Source: Pseudomonadota bacterium (lineage in GTDB: Bacteria > Myxococcota_A > UBA796 > GCA-2862545). From it: a stretch of 64,000 bases of DNA. The stretch covers positions 104,513 through 168,512 of the forward strand of contig SXOB01000028.1 in assembly GCA_005776945.1 (NCBI GenBank). The letters run 5' to 3'. The notes under the pieces are model-generated. The model ran no database searches, was not told the origin of the DNA, and was given only the letters and a program-made list of their open reading frames with translations. The position numbers were made by a program, and so were the translations under genes. Below, piece after piece: positions 8,673 through 16,797 of this stretch (within the stretch, counting starts at the first letter, position 1; the number at the start of each line of letters is the position of its first letter).

Positions 8673-9308
8673 ATGCTGCGTCGCGCGGGACTGGCATTCA
8701 GCTTTTGTATGGGTTGTACACTCGATACCGTTGGAAACGGAACCGTCGTTGAAGACCCTCGCCTTGTCGACGGCTTTACGTCGATCCGAGTCTCCGATGC
8801 GATCGGAGCGACGGTCGAGGCCGATCCCAGCGTGTCCGTAGCCATCGTCTCGGACAGCAACTTGGTGGATTTCGTCGTCGCACAAGTGGACGCCGGCGAG
8901 CTGCGGCTGTCGATGGAGAACGGGATGACCGTCGAGGCGACCGAGCTGTCGGCCAAAGTCGGCCTCCCAGTGTTCGACAAGTTGACGCTGGACGGCAGCG
9001 GGGCCGTGGACGCCATGGAGGTGCAGGCAAGCACATTCGTGTTGACGAGCTCGGGGTCGGGGCCCGCGACGTTGGGCGGCACCTGCGTCACGTTGGAGAT
9101 CGAGGCTTCTGGATCATCGACCATCGACGCCTCCGCGCTGGCCTGCGACAACGTCCATGTGACGCTCTCCGGCCAAGGGATCGTCACGGTATTTGCCGCC
9201 CTCGCCGTCGACGGCTCGGTCGATGGGGACGCCACGTTGAACGTGCAAGGCGCTCCTTCGCTGCAAGACGTTCGGGTCTACGGCAACGGTTCGGTGGTCT
9301 ACGAGTAG
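8673..9308 (+). CDS. DUF2807-type (GIN domain) lipoprotein
   Basis: 211 residues. The ATG at 8673 has a GAGGGGGG ribosome binding site, whereas longer upstream frames lack a signal peptide. The N-terminus MLRRAGLAFSFCMGC is a lipoprotein-type signal (Cys12 or Cys15). The rest is a repetitive beta-strand pattern (FTSIRVSDAIGATVE, KLTLDGSGAVDAMEV, LEIEASGSSTIDASAL) typical of the DUF2807/GIN family, which folds as a right-handed beta-helix-like head domain. The substrate is unknown. It stands divergent from the copy 2 lipoprotein and is followed 38 bases later by another lipoprotein gene on the same strand. Confidence 0.75.
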   Translation: MLRRAGLAFSFCMGCTLDTVGNGTVVEDPRLVDGFTSIRVSDAIGATVEADPSVSVAIVSDSNLVDFVVAQVDAGELRLSMENGMTVEATELSAKVGLPVFDKLTLDGSGAVDAMEVQASTFVLTSSGSGPATLGGTCVTLEIEASGSSTIDASALACDNVHVTLSGQGIVTVFAALAVDGSVDGDATLNVQGAPSLQDVRVYGNGSVVYE

Positions 9309-9346
9309 GTCTGCGGCATACGGGGGCCGCCTCGCTGGGAGGCCCC

Positions 9347-10657
9347 GTGGCGCTGTGGCTGGTTCAGATCGTTGGGTTGGCCGCCTGTGGCGGGTCTGGT
9401 CCCACTTCATCGGGCGGCGATGGTGCGGTGGCCAGCGCGGCCGAGGCGTCAGACGTGTCGACGGCGCGAGGGGGCACCAAGTCCCAGCGCATCGGGCGAA
9501 ACCCCGTCAAAGTCGTCGCGCCGATCGCCGATCCCGAGTCCCTGGCGAACAAGTGGCTTGTGGTGACGCGAAAGGGCGATGACGCAGGTCTCGAGCGCCT
9601 GACGCAGCACCCGGAACTGGCAGCGAGCCCCATGAGGGTCCCTTCCAACAGCTTCCGTGCGTTGTCGCCTTGCGGCGACCTCGTGGTTGCAGGCGCATTC
9701 GTAGGCCGAGACGAGGCGGCTTTCATGCAGCGCCGTTTGGCGGCGATCGACGTGGCCACGGACCTCGCGTTTTCGGGCGCCTTTGTCGGCCGTCGCCCGA
9801 AGCTGGAATCCCTCTGCGAAGCGGCAGACGCGGCAGGGACCGGCACTTGCGGGGACGTTCGCCTCGTCGAAATGCACGGAACACATGCCGATGTGGCCCT
9901 TTCCCTCGATGCTGCCGCCGCGACTGCCGCGGTGTCGTCAGCCACGGCGCCCGCGTTGGTCGGCGGGGTTTGGGAGGCGCCGCTATCGGACACGACGCTC
10001 GGCGGGCTCACCGTCGGCGACGTGTGGACTGGCGCGGCGCCGGGTGGGTCTGCGTCGCCCTGCAAGGTGGCTGGATTTGTCGTGGTGACGCGCACATCGG
10101 GCGGCGAAGAGCCGTGCGGCGGACCCCAGGTCTTTGCCCGCTTGGCGTGTGCCAGTAGCCCCGCCTTCGTGCTGCCCCCTGGGGCGCCGGCTCCGGTCCA
10201 TTGGGCCATCGAGGGTTCGCCCAAGCCGTCGGCGCTTGCCGCGGCCATGGTCGCTGTGACGTCGAGTTCGGCGTTTGTCGATGCGCTCCGCGACATCGAG
10301 CGGGTTGCCGAGGCGAGACGTGGCGCGGTCAGCCAGGACTTCGACGTCAAGGTCGTACGCCAGGGCGACGTGGCGGGCATTCTCGTGGTTGCGACCCTGA
10401 CCACGGGTTCGACGGCCGAAGTCTGCTCGCAGGATGGAGATCAGCGCACCATCGCCGGCATCGTCGATGGCCAGGGTGGCGTTTGGCACGCCTTCCACGA
10501 CCTTGGAGCGGGCACGGTGGATGAGGTGGTCGACCTCGACGGCGACGGGCGTCCGGAGATGCTCGAGTCGTCCTGGCCGAATTTCCTTACCCTGCGAGGG
10601 ACGGACGGCGCGGTGCGCTGTGCGGTTCGCCCGCCCCTGTGCCGAAACCCCTGCTAG
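9347..10657 (+). CDS. Lipoprotein of unknown function
   Basis: 436 residues from a GTG preceded by GGGAGG. The sequence VALWLVQIVGLAAC is a signal with no basic residue and a lipobox Cys14, followed by a Gly/Ser-rich linker. I do not recognise the main domain. It contains several Cys (SPCGDLV, GTGTCGDV, EEPCGG, FARLACASS) and, near the C-terminus, a single FG-GAP-like element (DEVVDLDGDGRPEM). The last residues are CAVRPPLCRNPC. Its stop lies in the repeated motif TAGCAGGCTG, and an intrinsic terminator follows. Probably periplasmic-facing and membrane anchored. Confidence 0.7.
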   Translation: MALWLVQIVGLAACGGSGPTSSGGDGAVASAAEASDVSTARGGTKSQRIGRNPVKVVAPIADPESLANKWLVVTRKGDDAGLERLTQHPELAASPMRVPSNSFRALSPCGDLVVAGAFVGRDEAAFMQRRLAAIDVATDLAFSGAFVGRRPKLESLCEAADAAGTGTCGDVRLVEMHGTHADVALSLDAAAATAAVSSATAPALVGGVWEAPLSDTTLGGLTVGDVWTGAAPGGSASPCKVAGFVVVTRTSGGEEPCGGPQVFARLACASSPAFVLPPGAPAPVHWAIEGSPKPSALAAAMVAVTSSSAFVDALRDIERVAEARRGAVSQDFDVKVVRQGDVAGILVVATLTTGSTAEVCSQDGDQRTIAGIVDGQGGVWHAFHDLGAGTVDEVVDLDGDGRPEMLESSWPNFLTLRGTDGAVRCAVRPPLCRNPC

Positions 10658-10769
10658 CAGGCTGCGGCGAAGCGCCATCCTGCTGCGCCCGGGCTCGCAA
10701 CGGACGGCGCCAGTCACCACGCTCGCCGGCACGCCGGCGGGCGTTTCGCCCTTTTGCACCAGCCTGCTA
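10655..10769. repeat. Inverted TAGCAGGCTG element carrying both stop codons of convergent genes
   Basis: TAGCAGGCTG at 10655-10664 contains the TAG stop of the plus-strand lipoprotein gene. Its exact reverse complement at 10760-10769 contains the TAG stop of the minus-strand exonuclease gene. The same ten bases end the kinase gene at 33844-33835. The arms enclose 95 bases with a terminator. Confidence 0.5.
10739..10755 (+). terminator. Rho-independent terminator after the unknown lipoprotein gene
   Basis: GGGCG (10739-10743), TTT loop, CGCCC (10747-10751), then TTTT. A second small hairpin (CGCCGG/CCGGCG, 10724-10739) sits directly upstream and shares one base. Short but well formed for this GC-rich sequence. 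Confidence 0.55.
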
Positions 10770-11636
10770 AGCGTTCCAGCGGTCGACGCGGTCGGCAAAG
10801 CGGACGTCGCCGATGCGCTCGAGCAGTGGCAGGAGGCGCGAACGATCCGCGCCTCGCCAGAGCAGGTCGTTGCGGGTCTCCGGCAGTGGAACGGTCGTCC
10901 GCAGGGTGGCGAGTGTCCGGTAGAGGGCGACCTCGCCGCGGCCGGCGCGTAGGGATTCCGCAAGCGCCGCAGCGCCCCGAACGGCCACATCCCAGCGGGC
11001 GGGGTCGTCGGGGATGGCCTCCAAGTGGTGCCAACGCGCAAGGACCGCAGCGGCACTGCGGGCGCCCCACTTTGGCAACCCCGGGATGCCGTCAGCCGTG
11101 TCTCCGACGAGCGCCAGGTAGTCGGGGATGGATGCTGGGCGGACGCCGAACTTCTCGACGACGCCTTCCTCGTCGAGAAGGGTCTTGCGGACCCTGTCCC
11201 GCAGGACGACGCGCTGACCCGTGACGCATTGGGCGAGATCTTTGTCGGGCGATGCCAACTGGACGTGGTCGAACTCGGGCGCCCACCTTGCCGCTGCCGT
11301 GGCCAGGGCGTCATCGGCCTCAAACTCAATCATGGGCCAAGTGACGAAGCCAAGCGCGCGCGACGCCTCCTCGGCCAGCGGGAACTGGGCGGAGAGCACC
11401 GGGTCGATGCCGGCGCCGGTCTTGTACCCTTCGAACAAATCGTTCCGGAAGGACTCGATGACGTGGTCGAAGGCGACCGCGATAGAAAGGTCTGGGGCCT
11501 CTGTGGCGAGTGCGTAGAGGCTGCGGAGGAGTCCGCGGATCGCGCCGACCTCGCTGCCGTCAGGGCCTGTGGCCGGTGGTGCGCCGAAGAAGGAACGGAA
11601 CAGCTCGAATGTGCCGTCAACGAGGATGAGCGTCAC
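10767..11636 (-). CDS. 5'-3' exonuclease, FEN/ExoIX type (stand-alone Pol I N-terminal domain)
   Basis: 289 residues, the usual size for stand-alone members of the family. It has the conserved acidic metal sites: LVDGTFELFRSFF at the N-terminus, AFDHVIESFRNDLFEGYK, EFEADDALATAAA, ASPDKDLAQCV, and the helix-hairpin-helix region YLALVGDTADGIPGLPKWG. In this family two metal ions cleave 5' flaps or gapped DNA during repair or primer removal. No polymerase domain follows, so it is not a truncated DNA polymerase I but a separate exonuclease. It is divergent from the FHA-GGDEF gene with a 50-base spacer. Confidence 0.9.
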   Translation of the reverse strand: MTLILVDGTFELFRSFFGAPPATGPDGSEVGAIRGLLRSLYALATEAPDLSIAVAFDHVIESFRNDLFEGYKTGAGIDPVLSAQFPLAEEASRALGFVTWPMIEFEADDALATAAARWAPEFDHVQLASPDKDLAQCVTGQRVVLRDRVRKTLLDEEGVVEKFGVRPASIPDYLALVGDTADGIPGLPKWGARSAAAVLARWHHLEAIPDDPARWDVAVRGAAALAESLRAGRGEVALYRTLATLRTTVPLPETRNDLLWRGADRSRLLPLLERIGDVRFADRVDRWNA

Positions 11637-11686
11637 GCTGCCTCACCGGATCGACGCATGATAAGGTATCCTTGGCGTTGAGGCAC

Positions 11687-12607
11687 ATGAAGGCTGACGT
11701 ACAAGGGCTGGAGGATGATCCGACGGAAGTGCGCGGCGTCGTGGTGGACGTGCCAGCCGAGCGCGGGGATGAAGCGGCCTACGTCGTCGTTCAGACGGGC
11801 CGCGCCGTGGGGCGTGTCCATCGGCTGGGTGGAGGGGCGGTGTTGCTCGGGCGGGTCCCGACGGCGGACGTCGTTCTCATGGACGAAGGGGTCAGCAGGG
11901 AACACGCGCGAATCGAACACGATGGTGGCCGCTCGTGGCTGATAGACCTAGGTTCAACCAACGGAACGTGGTTGGAGGGCGAACGCGTTGGGCGGGTGGC
12001 GCTTCCCCTGCGCGACGGCGACCGCATCCGGCTGGGTCCGACCACGCTGCTCAAGTACGGATTCCAGGACACCGTCGAGCAACGCTTCCTCAACCAGTTG
12101 TACGTCGCAGCGACGCGAGACGGGCTGACGGGGGCGTTCAACCGGCAGTACTTCGCCGAACAGATCGAGGTGGAAGTCCTCTGGCACCGCCGGCATCGAG
12201 AGCCCTTGTCGTTGTTGATGGTCGACATCGACTGGTTCAAGTCGGTCAATACGCGCTTCGGCCACCCCGCTGGCGACGTCGTCCTTCGCGACGTGGCCCA
12301 GACGCTGCAAAACGGGGTGCGAGGCGAAGACGTCGTCGCCCGCGTAGGCGGTGAGGAGTTCGCCATCGTGCTGCGCCGCACCGTCCGCCCCGAGGCGGTC
12401 AACTTGGCCGAACGGCTGCGGCGCTCGGTCCAGGAACTGCAGGTCACGTGGTCGGGCGAGGCGATTTCGGTGACGCTCAGCGGGGGCGTAGCGACCCATG
12501 CTGGGGGCGAGACCATCGACGCAGGGACGCTCATCGCCCAGGCGGATTCGGCGTTGCGGAGTGCCAAGGAACAGGGCCGCAATCGAATCCTGGCCGACGG
12601 TAGCTGA
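11687..12607 (+). CDS. Diguanylate cyclase with N-terminal FHA domain
   Basis: 306 residues from the ATG at 11687 (a TTG at 11672 would add five). An FHA domain occupies ~35-115 with the phosphothreonine-binding signatures GR, SREHA and DLGSTNGTWL. A GGDEF domain follows (~145-306) with DGLTGAFNRQYF, DIDWFKSVNTRFGHPAGD and the active-site motif GGEEF (~221-225). RGED lies exactly five residues upstream of GGEEF, so the c-di-GMP inhibitory I-site is intact. Active synthesis of c-di-GMP from GTP with product inhibition is expected, and activity or location is probably steered by Thr phosphorylation from Hanks-type kinases such as those encoded here. The architecture is like DgcB of Bdellovibrio. 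Confidence 0.9.
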   Translation: MKADVQGLEDDPTEVRGVVVDVPAERGDEAAYVVVQTGRAVGRVHRLGGGAVLLGRVPTADVVLMDEGVSREHARIEHDGGRSWLIDLGSTNGTWLEGERVGRVALPLRDGDRIRLGPTTLLKYGFQDTVEQRFLNQLYVAATRDGLTGAFNRQYFAEQIEVEVLWHRRHREPLSLLMVDIDWFKSVNTRFGHPAGDVVLRDVAQTLQNGVRGEDVVARVGGEEFAIVLRRTVRPEAVNLAERLRRSVQELQVTWSGEAISVTLSGGVATHAGGETIDAGTLIAQADSALRSAKEQGRNRILADGS

Positions 12608-12714
12608 CGAAGGCGTTGGGAGGACGCGGCGGCAGCGCGGCGCGCGCCCTTGGGAGATCGGCGGGTCTGCCGGAGCCGGCGGACCCGTTAGATGTTGCCG
12701 CGTCGGGGGATGTG

Positions 12715-13689
12715 ATGGTCTGGGTCCGGGTGAGTTGGCTCGTGGCGCTTGCGGGGTGTGGTGCCGTCGACCTCGCGCGCCTGGAGGCCAAGCAAGAGGA
12801 GCTGCAAGGCCAGTTCGACAACCTTCAGCGCACGGTTCGGGACATGCGCAAGGAAATGGTCGATCTCGGCATGATCTCCGCGACTGTCGAGGGTGAGGAT
12901 CCCTTCAAGGCCGCCAAAGCCGGCAAGGGCAAGGCGCCAGGCGGGGGCCCACGCGACCACCAGCGGCCGGAGCTGGAATTGACCGCGTCGCTTCGATTTA
13001 CCGCGTCCCGCACGGGCGAGGCGGCGCCCCTCCCCGACCTCCCCGAGATGGAAAAGGACGAACCCACCTGTGGGTACAAGTTCTCGCTGCCGTCGATCAA
13101 GGCCATCAGCGACTTCGTCCTGAACAAGGACGGCGACGTAGGCCGCGCCTCGCCGGTCGAGCTGCTCGTGGACGGCGAGCCCTTGCCAGGGCACGCCACG
13201 GGGCCGCAACTCGAGGCCTGCGAGGGCAAGTTCCGTCATTCCGGGCAGCTGGTTCAGTTCTCGCCCGCCGGAGAAGTCAGCAAGGCCAACGGTCCCCGCT
13301 ACGACATCCGGCTCTCGCCTGAGGTCCCGTTGCCGCGCGGCGGGGACGGCCGGCCGATGTACTGGATTTACCCAGGGACCACCCTGACCTTCGACGTGGA
13401 TCCATGGCAGGCGGGCTGGGGTCCCGCGGGCCTGGACCTGGCAATGCATCTCGGCGGGGAAGGAACCGGGGCGTTGACGGTCACCGTGGGGGGTGAATCG
13501 CACAGTCTGGCGCCGTCCAGCGACGGGACGTTGTCGGTCGATACGCAGCCCGACGCCGATGGGCTCACCGTGTCGATCGCCTCTCCGGCCGATGGCGCCT
13601 TCGCGGTCATCCAGAGCCTCACCCTCGGTAATGAAAAGGCAGCGCTGGTCGTCACCAGCGAGGCCGCTTGGAAAGGGGCGAACCCGTGA
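12715..13689 (+). CDS. Coiled-coil lipoprotein of unknown function
   Basis: 324 residues. The ATG at 12715 follows GGGGGATGTG, and longer forms would bury the signal peptide. The N-terminus MVWVRVSWLVALAGC has its lipobox Cys at 15, followed at once by a heptad-rich helix (LARLEAKQEELQGQFDNLQRTV split over ~18-45). A charged Gly/Lys-rich linker leads to a mostly beta domain containing CGYKFSLPSIKAISDF. I do not recognise the family. The gene is translationally coupled (GTGA) to the following sulfatase-superfamily lipoprotein, which also begins with a short coiled coil after its Cys. The two may therefore interact at the membrane; this last point is inference. Confidence 0.7.
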   Translation: MVWVRVSWLVALAGCGAVDLARLEAKQEELQGQFDNLQRTVRDMRKEMVDLGMISATVEGEDPFKAAKAGKGKAPGGGPRDHQRPELELTASLRFTASRTGEAAPLPDLPEMEKDEPTCGYKFSLPSIKAISDFVLNKDGDVGRASPVELLVDGEPLPGHATGPQLEACEGKFRHSGQLVQFSPAGEVSKANGPRYDIRLSPEVPLPRGGDGRPMYWIYPGTTLTFDVDPWQAGWGPAGLDLAMHLGGEGTGALTVTVGGESHSLAPSSDGTLSVDTQPDADGLTVSIASPADGAFAVIQSLTLGNEKAALVVTSEAAWKGANP

Positions 13690-15404
13690 CCATCTGGTGG
13701 CTGGCCGGCTGCCTGGAGGCCCGCGTCGCCCACCTGGAAGACCAGGTGGCCGGGCTTGAGCGCGACATCGCAAGCGCCGAGCGGGTTGTCGCTGCGATGA
13801 AGGCGAAGCTCGACCGGGCGCGCGACCACGTGATTCCGGTCCGCAACGACCTGGATCCGCAGGGCTTTGATGGCGAAAGGACGATCCCGCGTGGCGATCC
13901 ATCGAGGCCCGACGTCATCCTGTTGTCGATCGACACGCTTCGTGCTGACCACCTCGGTGCCTACGGGTACGAGCGCGACACGTCCCCGTTCATCGACGCC
14001 CTCGCCCGCGAAGGGTCACGCTTCGAGGATGCGTGGAGCCCGAGCCCCTGGACGCTGCCGTCTCACACGACGATGCTGAGCGGGTACACCCCGCTCCGCC
14101 ACGGCAGCATCGAGGACGATCTGCCCATTTCGGCGAACGTGCCCCTGATTCAGGAGAAGTTTCGAGACGCTGGATACGCGACGGTTGGCGCGGTGGCGAC
14201 CCTGTTCGTTTCCAGCCGCTACGGCTTCGACCGCGGCTTTGACCACTTCGTAGATTTCGGTGTCCACAGCACCAAGCTCAACAACCTGAGCACGGTCGAC
14301 GCCGACCACGTGTTTCACCATGCGCTGCATTTCCTCCAGGAAGCGCCAGCGGGCAAGCCCGTCTTCGCCTTCGTCCACGTCTATGACGCGCACTTCGCGT
14401 ACAACGCACCGCCGCCCTTCAACGAGAAGTTCGACCGGAAGGCCCAGCTCGGCGACGCGATCTACAAGAACTACCACGACTACAAGAAGTCGATGATCGA
14501 CGACGAGCAGCTGGCGCACCAGGTGGCCCAGTACGACGAGGAAATCGCCTTCGTCGATGCGAAGTTCCGCGAGTTGGTCGAGACCTGGCGCGCCAGCGGG
14601 CGCGAGGTCATCGTGGTCCTGTCGGCCGACCACGGTGAGGAGTTCGGCGAGCGCGGGTCCTGGGGCCACGGGCACACCCTTTGGCGTGAGCAACTCCATG
14701 TGCCGCTGATCGTCAACGGTCCCGGCATCCGGACCCAGGTGGTCAAGGGCCGCGTCGGCACCGAAGACATCGCACCTACGATTGCCGGACTCGTCGGACT
14801 CGAGTCGTGGCCGTCCGATGGCGTCGACCGCACCCAGACACTCAAGACGGGCGCCCCGGTCCCATCCCGCGCGGCGCGCCTGGCCGAGACCAGCCGCTTC
14901 GACACGATTCGGTACCGTTGGCACGAGGCGCCTTGGGAGTTCCAACTCGACGCGGCCACCGGCGCGCGGCACCTCTGCCAAGTGGTTGAGGACCCCTGGT
15001 GCCAGACGAATCGGGTCGAGGCTGCACCCGACAAGGCCGCCGCAATGGAGGCCGGGCTTCTCAAGGCCATCGGAGACGGCTGGAAGGCCGTGGCCGATGG
15101 GCGGGTCGCGTCCCAGGACGGAATTCCCTACATCGACGGCAAACGGTCCAAGGGCGGCGGCGACGTGACGGCGGGCACGGCGTTCGCGGTCCTTCCGCTC
15201 GACGCCCGGGTCAGCTTCAACGTCGGCGGCGCGCAGCGGGGCCCTTGGCGCGGTATCGCGTCGCCCTTTCCCGAAGCCACGGATGGCTTGGAGTTCCTCG
15301 GCCCGCGAAGCGTCGCGATTCAGCAGACGGCAGCCGAAAAGGAACTGTTGGCCACGCTCGGGTACATGGACCACGACGAACCGGAGAAGCCGGCGCCAGA
15401 GTAG
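13686..15404 (+). CDS. Sulfatase/alkaline-phosphatase superfamily lipoprotein
   Basis: 572 residues. The GTG at 13686 overlaps the upstream TGA. This gives MTIWWLAGC, an extremely short lipoprotein signal (Cys9, no basic residue), then a coiled coil to ~40. The catalytic domain starts at DVILLSIDTLRADHLGAYG. The nucleophile block reads SPWTLPSHTTMLSG: the Cys/Ser-x-Pro-x-Arg formylglycine motif is absent and Thr occupies the nucleophile position, as in phosphotransferase members such as EptA/LtaS. Metal ligands are present (SIDTLR, SADHGEEFGERGSWGHGHTL). Likely a phosphodiesterase or phosphotransferase acting on envelope substrates rather than a true sulfatase. It ends 8 bases before the convergent kinase gene. 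Confidence 0.85.
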   Translation: MTIWWLAGCLEARVAHLEDQVAGLERDIASAERVVAAMKAKLDRARDHVIPVRNDLDPQGFDGERTIPRGDPSRPDVILLSIDTLRADHLGAYGYERDTSPFIDALAREGSRFEDAWSPSPWTLPSHTTMLSGYTPLRHGSIEDDLPISANVPLIQEKFRDAGYATVGAVATLFVSSRYGFDRGFDHFVDFGVHSTKLNNLSTVDADHVFHHALHFLQEAPAGKPVFAFVHVYDAHFAYNAPPPFNEKFDRKAQLGDAIYKNYHDYKKSMIDDEQLAHQVAQYDEEIAFVDAKFRELVETWRASGREVIVVLSADHGEEFGERGSWGHGHTLWREQLHVPLIVNGPGIRTQVVKGRVGTEDIAPTIAGLVGLESWPSDGVDRTQTLKTGAPVPSRAARLAETSRFDTIRYRWHEAPWEFQLDAATGARHLCQVVEDPWCQTNRVEAAPDKAAAMEAGLLKAIGDGWKAVADGRVASQDGIPYIDGKRSKGGGDVTAGTAFAVLPLDARVSFNVGGAQRGPWRGIASPFPEATDGLEFLGPRSVAIQQTAAEKELLATLGYMDHDEPEKPAPE

Positions 15405-15412
15405 GGATGCCG

Positions 15413-16726
15413 TCAGCCTCCGGCGCGTTGCACGAGGTACCGCGCGGCGCGTGCGACCCGGTCATGAGGGTGGGACGCGAGGCGCTTGGCGCGGGCGAGC
15501 AGAGCACTGTCGCGACGGTCGCACAGCACGATGAGGGCAGTCTCGACCTCACTTGGCCGGGCGGCGCGAACCCAGAAACGCCACCCTGGGACCTGAGCTC
15601 GGTCCAGGACGTCGTGGAACGGGGACGTGTCGACGTCCGGTGCCGCATCCAGGATTCGCTGGACTTCGGCGACGCGGGCCTCCCAATCAGGCTGCTGCAG
15701 GAGGGCCACCAGGCGTGGTCGCGCCTCTTCCGGCGTCAGCCGGGTCGGGGGCGGCGTAGACGGATCGAGCTCGAGGAAGCGGAGCCGCCCCGCTTCCGGG
15801 TGCCCTTCAATGCCGCGCACCTTGCGCCGCTCGTGGGCGGCCGACGCCGCGGCGGCCGTCAATGCGGGAACGTCCATGGGTCGGCCCTGAGCGCGGAGGA
15901 TGCCGTCCAACGATGACGCAACCTCGGCCATCGAAGGCCGCTGGGACGGGTCGTAGGCCAACATGCGCACGATGAGTTCGCGCAGCGGACCGGGGTCGGC
16001 GAGTCCCTCGGGCTCCACTCGGGCCGCTGCGACTCGAGAAGCGCGGCCATGGGCCTCGCCGTCGGCGGTGAGCAGGAGCGCCTTTCGCGTCAGAAGGACG
16101 AAGAGGGTGACGGCGAGGGCGTAGACGTCGCTGCCGGGGCTGTCCTTGCCGTCGCCGAGGCGGCGTTCGGGCGCGTCGTAGCCCGCCGTTCCCGCGACGT
16201 TGTAGAGGCTCCGTGTCCGCCGGTCCGCGAAGTCGCCGGTCGCGATGCCGAAGTCCAGCAGTTTGATCGTGCCGTGGACGTCGACCATTGCGTTGGCGGG
16301 CTTGACGTCGCGGTGGACGATGCGCATCGGCTCGCCCGCCGTTCCGTACTGGCCGTGGTAGGCGGCGTGAAGGCCGTCTGCCAGCTGCATCGTTGCCGCG
16401 ATGGCCGCCTCCCAAGGCAAGCCGGCCGGCCGGGTGACGAAGAGCTCTTCGAGCGTGGCGCCTCGGATGTAGTCCATCACGAGAACGGGACGTCCGTCGT
16501 AGTCGAGGATGGGATCGACGCCGACGATTGCAGGATGTCGCAGGGCTCGCAGGATGCGGGCCTCGTCACGGAATCGGTTCAACGCGGTGGGGTCGGCGAG
16601 CCAGGGCTCGCGAAGCACCTTCAGCGCGACGAGTCGCCCGTCGCGACGGCGGTCGCGCGCCACCACAACCAGGGCGAATGCCCCGGTCCCCAACAACTCG
16701 ACGAGTTCGAAATGGCCGTGGGACAA
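15413..16726 (-). CDS. Hanks-type Ser/Thr protein kinase
   Basis: 437 residues from a TTG start, the only in-frame start that keeps the glycine loop. Kinase domain ~1-280: glycine-rich loop LLGTGAFALVVVA, VALKVL with the ATP-binding Lys, catalytic loop HRDVKPANAM, DFG, and GTAGYDAPERR as the activation segment end. The C-terminal ~150 residues contain no membrane span and no PASTA domain, so the kinase is cytosolic. They may form helical HEAT-like repeats (DWEARVAEVQRILDAA, SHPHDRVARAARYLV). Substrates are unknown, but the two FHA proteins in this window are plausible partners by general biology. It is divergent from the DUF3810 gene. Confidence 0.9.
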   Translation of the reverse strand: MSHGHFELVELLGTGAFALVVVARDRRRDGRLVALKVLREPWLADPTALNRFRDEARILRALRHPAIVGVDPILDYDGRPVLVMDYIRGATLEELFVTRPAGLPWEAAIAATMQLADGLHAAYHGQYGTAGEPMRIVHRDVKPANAMVDVHGTIKLLDFGIATGDFADRRTRSLYNVAGTAGYDAPERRLGDGKDSPGSDVYALAVTLFVLLTRKALLLTADGEAHGRASRVAAARVEPEGLADPGPLRELIVRMLAYDPSQRPSMAEVASSLDGILRAQGRPMDVPALTAAAASAAHERRKVRGIEGHPEAGRLRFLELDPSTPPPTRLTPEEARPRLVALLQQPDWEARVAEVQRILDAAPDVDTSPFHDVLDRAQVPGWRFWVRAARPSEVETALIVLCDRRDSALLARAKRLASHPHDRVARAARYLVQRAGG

Positions 16727-16797
16727 GTTGCGCCAAGGACAAGTGTAGCGTCACCCATTGACCCCTGCGGCGTCGACGCCCGCGATATGACATTTCG

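Noticed and set aside
10767..11636. Truncated DNA polymerase I
   Set aside because: The exonuclease domain ends cleanly at family length with its own stop and no polymerase sequence in any nearby frame, so it is a stand-alone FEN-type exonuclease.
13686..15404. Calling the two sulfatase-superfamily lipoproteins true arylsulfatases
   Set aside because: Neither has the C/S-x-P-x-R formylglycine motif; both have Thr at the nucleophile position, so only the superfamily is assigned.
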